A DNA stretch of 64,000 bases from NCBI GenBank assembly GCA_964399195.1, contig CAYNPY010000002.1, positions 1 to 64,000 on the forward strand, in the 5' to 3' direction. The position numbers and the translations under genes are program-made. The notes beneath the pieces were generated by a model, which ran no database searches, was not told where the DNA came from, and worked only from the letters and a program-made list of their open reading frames with translations. Each line of letters starts with the position of its first letter. The stretch's first letter is position 1. This document shows positions 59,430 through 64,000 of the stretch, piece after piece. The stretch comes from CAINDZ01 sp964399195. Its GTDB lineage: Bacteria > Krumholzibacteriota > Krumholzibacteriia > LZORAL124-64-63.

Positions 59430-60783
59430 AGCGATGCGGCAAGGCGAGCGGCGATCCCCGCCCGGTCTGTTCCTGGCGGCGGCACTGGCGATCCTGGGGC
59501 CGGCGTTGGCGGCGGCAGGCGCGAATGCGGGCGCGCCGACGACCGGGGACACGCTGCGCCTCGATCTTGCGGCCTGTCTGGCGCAAGCGCGGGTGGCGTC
59601 GCCCTGGCTCGCCGCGGCCGCCGCGGGCAGCGACGAAGCGGCGGCCCTCGCGGCCGAGGCCGCCGCCCGGCGCCGGCCGGTGCTGGGGCTGGCCGGCGCC
59701 TACCAATACGCGACGGAGCACATGAAGCGCGAACTGCAGCTCGGTCCCGGGCTGCCGTCCGGAACGCTCGAGTTCGGCGACGGCCATGCGGCCGATCTGA
59801 ACCTCGGGCTGGCCGTCCCCCTGTACACGGGGGGCGAGCTGGCGCGGGCGGCCGCCGCTGCCGGCGCCGGCGAGGCCGCCGCGCGCGCACGCGAGCAGGC
59901 CGCGCGCCTGGACCTGGACCGCGGCGTCCGGCAGGCCCACAGCGGCGCGCTGGGGCGCAGGGCGCAGGTCGAGGCATCGCGCCTGGCCGTCGCCCGCCTG
60001 GCGCGCCACCTCGGGTCCGTGGCCGGCGCCCGCGACGCCGGTGCGGCAACCGACGAGGCTTGCGTCCGCGCCGAGGCGCGCCTGCTGGCGGCGCGCCAGC
60101 GGCTGGCCGTCGCCGAGGCCGCGCTCGACTCCGCGCAGCTGGCGCTGGGGAAACTGGTCGGGCGGGCGGGCTCGGCGGTGCTGCCGCTGGGCGACGTGGG
60201 CCGGTCGCTGCTGCCGGACGCCCCCGGCGCGCTGGCCGCCGCGGCGGACCGGGCGGACCTGACCGCCCTGGAGCACGAGGCCGGACGCCAGCGCGAGCTG
60301 GCCGCGGCCGCGCGCGGTCGGCTGCGGCCGCGGGTGCTCGCGGACGTGCGCGCCCATTACGGCCGGCCCGGCGTGGATGCCCTGGCCAACGAGTGGATGG
60401 CATACGGAACCGCCGGCGTGAGCGTCGACTGGCCGCTGTGGGACTCGGGGGCGCGGGGGCAACGCGCCCGGCAGGCGGAGGCGCGCGCCGCGCTGATCGA
60501 GGCGCAGCGCCGTGACCTGGCCGAGGCCGTCGCCACCGCGGCCGCCACGGCCCGCGCCAACCTTGCGGCAGCGGTGACGGCCGAGTCGCAGGCGACCGCG
60601 CGCGTCGCGCTGCAGGAGCGCCTTCTGGCGATGGTCGAGGGCCGGCAGGCGCAGGCCGCGGCCACCGGGACCGAGTACCTCGACGCCCAGGACGACCTGG
60701 CGCAGGCGGAGATCGAACTGGCGCTGGCGCGCACGCGCGTGCGGCTGGCGGAAGCGGCCCTGCTGTGGGCCCTGGGGCTGTAG
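59422..60783 (+). CDS. TolC family outer-membrane efflux protein
   Basis: A 453-residue exported protein with a signal peptide (LFLAAALAILGPALAAAG) and the TolC repeat structure: LRLDLAACLAQARVASPWLA opens the first half, with long Ala-rich helices (EAAARAREQAARLDLDRGVR, ALIEAQRRDLAEAVATAAAT) and short strands such as VSVDWPLWDSG. It forms the outer-membrane channel for the HlyD and ABC proteins encoded next. GGGGAGG precedes the ATG, which overlaps the regulator stop by 8 bases. Confidence 0.9.
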   Translation: MREAMRQGERRSPPGLFLAAALAILGPALAAAGANAGAPTTGDTLRLDLAACLAQARVASPWLAAAAAGSDEAAALAAEAAARRRPVLGLAGAYQYATEHMKRELQLGPGLPSGTLEFGDGHAADLNLGLAVPLYTGGELARAAAAAGAGEAAARAREQAARLDLDRGVRQAHSGALGRRAQVEASRLAVARLARHLGSVAGARDAGAATDEACVRAEARLLAARQRLAVAEAALDSAQLALGKLVGRAGSAVLPLGDVGRSLLPDAPGALAAAADRADLTALEHEAGRQRELAAAARGRLRPRVLADVRAHYGRPGVDALANEWMAYGTAGVSVDWPLWDSGARGQRARQAEARAALIEAQRRDLAEAVATAAATARANLAAAVTAESQATARVALQERLLAMVEGRQAQAAATGTEYLDAQDDLAQAEIELALARTRVRLAEAALLWALGL

Positions 60784-60830
60784 CGGGGGACCGCGGCGAA
60801 GGCCGGCCCGCGCAAGCGGAAGGAAGGACG

Positions 60831-61733
60831 ATGAAGCGAGTCCATGCACACCGCCGGACCCTGGCCCTGGCGGCGGTCGCCGCCGGCGCCGCGGCGCTGG
60901 GCGGCTGCCGCGGCGGCGCTCCCGCCCCGCCGGCCGGCACCTTCGAGGCCACGATCGTCGAGGTGGCGCCGGTGCTCGGCGGACGCGCGCTGGCGGTCGG
61001 CGCGCGAGAAGGCGAGCGCGTCGCCGCCGGCGACACGCTGATCGTCCTGGACACCTCGCTGGTCGCGCTGCAGCGGGCGCAGGCGGCGGCCGGCGGCGCC
61101 GCGCTGCTGGCCCAGCGCGCGGTCGCCGACGCCGACCTCGCCCAGGCGCGGCGGCAGCTCGCCCTGCTCGAGACCACCTACGCCCGCACCAGCACGTTGC
61201 GCGACCAGGGCACGGCGACCGCTCAGCAGGTCGACGAGCTGGCCGCCCAGCGGGACGTGGCGCGCGCGGCGATCGACGCCGCCCGCGGTCGCCGTGCGGC
61301 GCTGGACGCCGAGCTGGCCCACCTGGACGCGAGCCTGGCGGTGTTCGACCGCCAGCTGCAGGACAGCGTCGTGCTGGCGCCGATCGGCGGCACGGTGCTG
61401 ACGCGGTCGCTGGAGCCGGGCGAGGTCGCGGCTCCCGGCCGCCCGGCGCTGCGCCTGGCCGACCTGTCGACGCTCGAGCTGCGGGTGTTCCTGGAGGCCG
61501 GCGAGCTCGATCGCGTGCGCGCGGGCCAGCAGCTGCCCGTGCGCGTCGACGCGCTGCCGGACGTTCCGCTGACGGGCACCGTCGCCTGGGTCGCCGACGA
61601 GGCCGAGTTCACGCCCAAGAACGCGCAGACCCGTCACGCGCGCGCCCAGCTGGTCTACGCGGTGAAGCTGAGGGTGCCCAATCCCGACGGCGCGCTCCAC
61701 ATCGGCATGCCGGCCGAGATCGACCTCCCGTGA
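60831..61733 (+). CDS. HlyD family periplasmic adaptor, lipoprotein (YbhG-like)
   Basis: A 300-residue adaptor with a lipoprotein signal (AAVAAGAAALGGC). The lipoyl-like half (VGAREGERVAAGDTLIVLD), a coiled-coil region (QRAVADADLAQARRQLALLE to AHLDASLAVFDRQLQ) and the second lipoyl/barrel half (DSVVLAPIGGTVLTRSLEPG, LRLADLSTLELRVFLEAGEL) are visible. It connects the ABC transporter to the TolC channel. The 47-base gap holds an AGGAAGG site. The stop overlaps the GTG of the next gene. Confidence 0.88.
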   Translation: MKRVHAHRRTLALAAVAAGAAALGGCRGGAPAPPAGTFEATIVEVAPVLGGRALAVGAREGERVAAGDTLIVLDTSLVALQRAQAAAGGAALLAQRAVADADLAQARRQLALLETTYARTSTLRDQGTATAQQVDELAAQRDVARAAIDAARGRRAALDAELAHLDASLAVFDRQLQDSVVLAPIGGTVLTRSLEPGEVAAPGRPALRLADLSTLELRVFLEAGELDRVRAGQQLPVRVDALPDVPLTGTVAWVADEAEFTPKNAQTRHARAQLVYAVKLRVPNPDGALHIGMPAEIDLP

Positions 61734-62689
61734 ACGCGGGCGGCGGCAACGGCGACCGGCCCGAGGGCGCCATCGTCCTGGAGGACCTGCACAAGGCCTT
61801 CGGCGCCAGGCCGGCGGTGCGGGGACTGTCGCTGACGGTCCCGCGCGGCGGCATCTGCGGGCTGATCGGCCCGGACGGCGCCGGCAAGACCACCGCCATG
61901 CGCGTGCTCTGCGGCCTGCTGGCGCCCGACCGCGGCCGCGCGCGGGTGCTGGGCCGCGACTGCGCAACGGACGCTCGCGAGGTCAAGCGGCATCTCGGCT
62001 ACATGCCGCAGCGCTTCGGCCTCTATCCCGACCTGACCGTCGGCGAGAACCTCCGCTTCTTCGCCGATCTGTACGCGGTGCCGCCGGCCGAGCGCGCCGC
62101 GAAGGAGCGTGAGCTGATGGCGTTCAGCCGCCTCGAGCCGTTCCGCGGCCGGCGGGCGGGCCGGCTGTCGGGCGGCATGAAGCAGAAGCTCGCGCTCAGC
62201 TGCACACTGATCCACACGCCGTCCGTCCTGATCCTCGACGAGCCGACCACCGGCGTCGACCCGGTCAGCCGGCGCGAGTTCTGGCGGATCCTGCGCCGGC
62301 TCGCCGGGGACGGTCTCGCGCTCCTGGTCAGCACGCCCTACATGGACGAGGCCGCTCTCTGCGACGAGATCGTGCTGATGCACGGCGGCGCGGCGATCAG
62401 CCGCGGGACGCCGGCCGCCGTCGCCGCTTCCTTTCCGCGTCGGCTGCTGGCGCTGACGGCGCCCGACCTGGCCGCCGCGGGCGAGCGGCTGCGCCGGGCC
62501 GGCATCGCCGGGCTTGAGGTCAGGCGCTTCGGCGACCGGCTCCATCTGGTCCACGATGACCGGGCGCAGGCCGCCGCCGCGGCCGCCGCGCTCGAGGGAA
62601 CGGGCGCCGCCCTGGTTCCCGCCGCCGCCGGCATCGAGGACGTCTTCGTCGAGATGATGGCCCGCGCCGGAGCGGAGGGCGGCGCGTGA
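61730..62689 (+). CDS. ABC transporter ATPase, first half of a YbhF-like pair
   Basis: A 319-residue ATPase with Walker A GPDGAGKTTA, signature LSGGMKQKLALS, Walker B VLILDEPTTGVDP, and a switch loop VSTPYMDEA, where Pro replaces the usual His. A ~75-residue C-terminal extension (FVEMMARAG end) is typical of the ABC-2 exporters. The H-to-Pro change suggests weak hydrolysis at its own site. The start is GTG at 61730 with GTGA overlap to the adaptor gene. The second ATPase gene overlaps by 4 bases. Confidence 0.9.
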   Translation: MNAGGGNGDRPEGAIVLEDLHKAFGARPAVRGLSLTVPRGGICGLIGPDGAGKTTAMRVLCGLLAPDRGRARVLGRDCATDAREVKRHLGYMPQRFGLYPDLTVGENLRFFADLYAVPPAERAAKERELMAFSRLEPFRGRRAGRLSGGMKQKLALSCTLIHTPSVLILDEPTTGVDPVSRREFWRILRRLAGDGLALLVSTPYMDEAALCDEIVLMHGGAAISRGTPAAVAASFPRRLLALTAPDLAAAGERLRRAGIAGLEVRRFGDRLHLVHDDRAQAAAAAAALEGTGAALVPAAAGIEDVFVEMMARAGAEGGA

Positions 62690-63420
62690 GCGGCGCGGCG
62701 CAGCCGGCCGTCCTGGCCCGCGGCCTGACGCGCCGCTTCGGCGACTTCACGGCCGTCGACGCGCTCGACCTCGAGGTCATGCCCGGCGAGATCTTCGGGT
62801 TCCTGGGCGCCAACGGCGCCGGCAAGACGACCGCGATCCGCATGCTCTGCGGACTGCTGCCGCCGTCCGGAGGCGAGGCGACGGTGGCCGGCGTGCCGGT
62901 GGGGCGCCACGCGCGCGAGCTGAAGCGGCGGATCGGCTACATGAGCCAGCGCTTCTCCCTCTACGACGACCTGACCGTCGCCGAGAACGTCGAGTTCTTC
63001 GGCGGCATCTACGGCCTGCACGGCGAGGACCTGCGCGCGCGCCGCGAGGAACTGCTGCCGCGGCTTGATCTCGGCGGCCTTGAACCCCGCCTGACCGGCT
63101 CGCTGCCTCTGGGCTACAAGCAGCGCCTGGCGCTCGGCTGCGCGCTCCTGCACCGGCCGCGGGTCCTGTTCCTGGACGAGCCGACCGGCGGCGTCGACCC
63201 CGTCGCCCGGCGGCGGTTCTGGGACCTCATCTACGGGCAGGCCGCCGAAGGCGTCACGGTTTTCGTCACGACGCACTACATGGACGAGGCCGAGTACTGC
63301 GGCCGCGTCTCGATCATGGTCCAGGGGCGCCTGGCGGCGCTCGACACGCCCGGCGGGCTGAAGGCGGCCACGGGCGGGCGCGACATGCAGGACGTCTTCC
63401 TCAGGCTGGTGGACGCATGA
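62686..63420 (+). CDS. ABC transporter ATPase, second half of a YbhF-like pair
   Basis: A 244-residue ATPase. Walker A is GANGAGKTTA, Walker B is VLFLDEPTGGVDP and the switch loop TTHYMDEAEYC keeps its His. The signature motif is altered to LPLGYKQRLALG where LSGGQ is usual. Its partner has the opposite pattern, so the dimer would be asymmetric with one good site. In E. coli the two are fused in YbhF; here they are separate genes. GTG start at 62686. Confidence 0.9.
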   Translation: MSGAAQPAVLARGLTRRFGDFTAVDALDLEVMPGEIFGFLGANGAGKTTAIRMLCGLLPPSGGEATVAGVPVGRHARELKRRIGYMSQRFSLYDDLTVAENVEFFGGIYGLHGEDLRARREELLPRLDLGGLEPRLTGSLPLGYKQRLALGCALLHRPRVLFLDEPTGGVDPVARRRFWDLIYGQAAEGVTVFVTTHYMDEAEYCGRVSIMVQGRLAALDTPGGLKAATGGRDMQDVFLRLVDA

Positions 63421-64000
63421 AGCGCGTGCTGGCCCTGGCGGCGAAGGAGCTGCTGCACATCGTGCGCGACGGGCGCAGCCTGGCCGTGGCGGTGGCGATG
63501 CCCGTGGCGATGGTGCTGCTCTACGGAGCGGTCATCGACATGGAGATGCGCGACCTCCCGGTGGCCGTCGTCGACCACGACCGCAGCGACCGCAGCCGCG
63601 CCTTCGCCCGCGAGCTGGAGTCGGGTGGATTCATCGACGCCGTGGCGTTCCTGGAGCAGCCGGCGCAGGTCGAACCCGGATTCCGCCGGGGCCGCTGGCT
63701 GGCGGCGCTGGTCATTCCGCGCGGCTACGCCGAGTCCGTCGCGCGCGGCGAGCCGGCCCTCGTCCAGGTGCTCGTCGACGGCTCGGACGCCGCGACGGCC
63801 GCGCTGGCGGCGAACTACCTGCAGGCCGTCGTGCAGCGACAAGCCGCGTCCCTGGGCCGCGAAGCCGCCGCCCCCCCGCCCGCCTTCACGATCCGCCAAC
63901 GCGCCTGGTTCAACCCGGAGCTGCGCAGCGCCCACTTCGTCGTGCCCGGCCTGGTCGCCCTGGTGCTGATGATGATCTGCGCCATCCTGACCAGCATCGC
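63417..64000 (+). CDS. ABC-2 type permease, 3' truncated (YbhS/YbhR-like)
   Basis: At least 194 residues are visible before the window ends. ATG at 63417 overlaps the second ATPase stop. One N-terminal helix (SLAVAVAMPVAMVLLYGAV) is followed by a long periplasmic region (DLPVAVVDHDRSDRSRAFAR, VIPRGYAESVARGEPALVQV), and a second helix starts near the end (VVPGLVALVLMMICAILTS). This matches the large-loop ABC-2 permeases such as YbhS. A second permease probably follows outside. Confidence 0.85.
   Translation, partial: MKRVLALAAKELLHIVRDGRSLAVAVAMPVAMVLLYGAVIDMEMRDLPVAVVDHDRSDRSRAFARELESGGFIDAVAFLEQPAQVEPGFRRGRWLAALVIPRGYAESVARGEPALVQVLVDGSDAATAALAANYLQAVVQRQAASLGREAAAPPPAFTIRQRAWFNPELRSAHFVVPGLVALVLMMICAILTSI

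Overview
The window is about 64 kb of very GC-rich bacterial DNA, densely coded on both strands, with a run of 100 N at 10122-10221 that marks a scaffold join, so it is probably a metagenome-assembled or draft genome. Lipoprotein signals, outer-membrane barrels, two RND permeases and TolC/HlyD parts show a diderm cell. FlgD-like C-terminal tags, Omp28-, PEGA- and DUF5916-type proteins and DUF1573 suggest an uncultured lineage near the Fibrobacteres-Chlorobi-Bacteroidetes side (Eisenbacteria or Krumholzibacteria-like). That placement is inference from gene style. I saw no tRNA, rRNA, CRISPR array, insertion sequence or prophage.

Layout. 1-4613: a beta-oxidation operon in the Bacillus fadN-fadA-fadE order, its first gene cut by the window edge. 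4648-5010: a SUI1/YciH-type factor. 5244-8169: two secreted proteins, one with a long glycine-rich tail. 8435-9131: the decayed C-terminal half of an acyl-CoA synthetase. 9133-13292: a secreted protein, then a two-gene thioredoxin-like envelope module (PEGA-Omp28-like, then TlpA fused to a barrel). 13299-19242: a phosphohexomutase, an orphan kinase-type ATPase, LemA with a partner, and an AtuA-type protein. 19375-22884: a 1169-residue GH13 protein. 22928-26506: secreted and methyltransferase genes and a beta-helix protein. 26739-29209: half of a YgfK-type oxidoreductase plus a HAD phosphatase. 29456-35464: SPOR protein, FabH, an unknown 559-residue protein and a DUF5916-type barrel.

35471-39681 is the most striking part: a divergent pair of Rex repressor and a two-gene operon that reads as GatE-GatD, the tRNA-dependent glutamine amidotransferase known from Archaea. 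A 16-bp perfect palindrome shaped like a Rex site sits between opposing promoter-like sequences. 39700-45322: M1 aminopeptidase, serine acetyltransferase, a DUF1573/rhodanese-like/MauE-like operon and a 59-residue ferredoxin with its own promoter and terminator. 45417-54895: YbjQ, an ECF sigma/anti-sigma pair, a PduO-type adenosyltransferase, and one adaptor with two RND permeases. 55033-58247: a DUS3-like dihydrouridine synthase, a ferritin-like protein, and a mitochondrial-type citrate synthase. 58637-64000: a TetR regulator with an operator-like repeat, followed by TolC, HlyD, two ABC ATPases and an ABC-2 permease cut by the window end, resembling the E. coli CecR/Ybh set with an added TolC.

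All functional names rest on reading motifs in the translated sequence; no database search or structure prediction was run.
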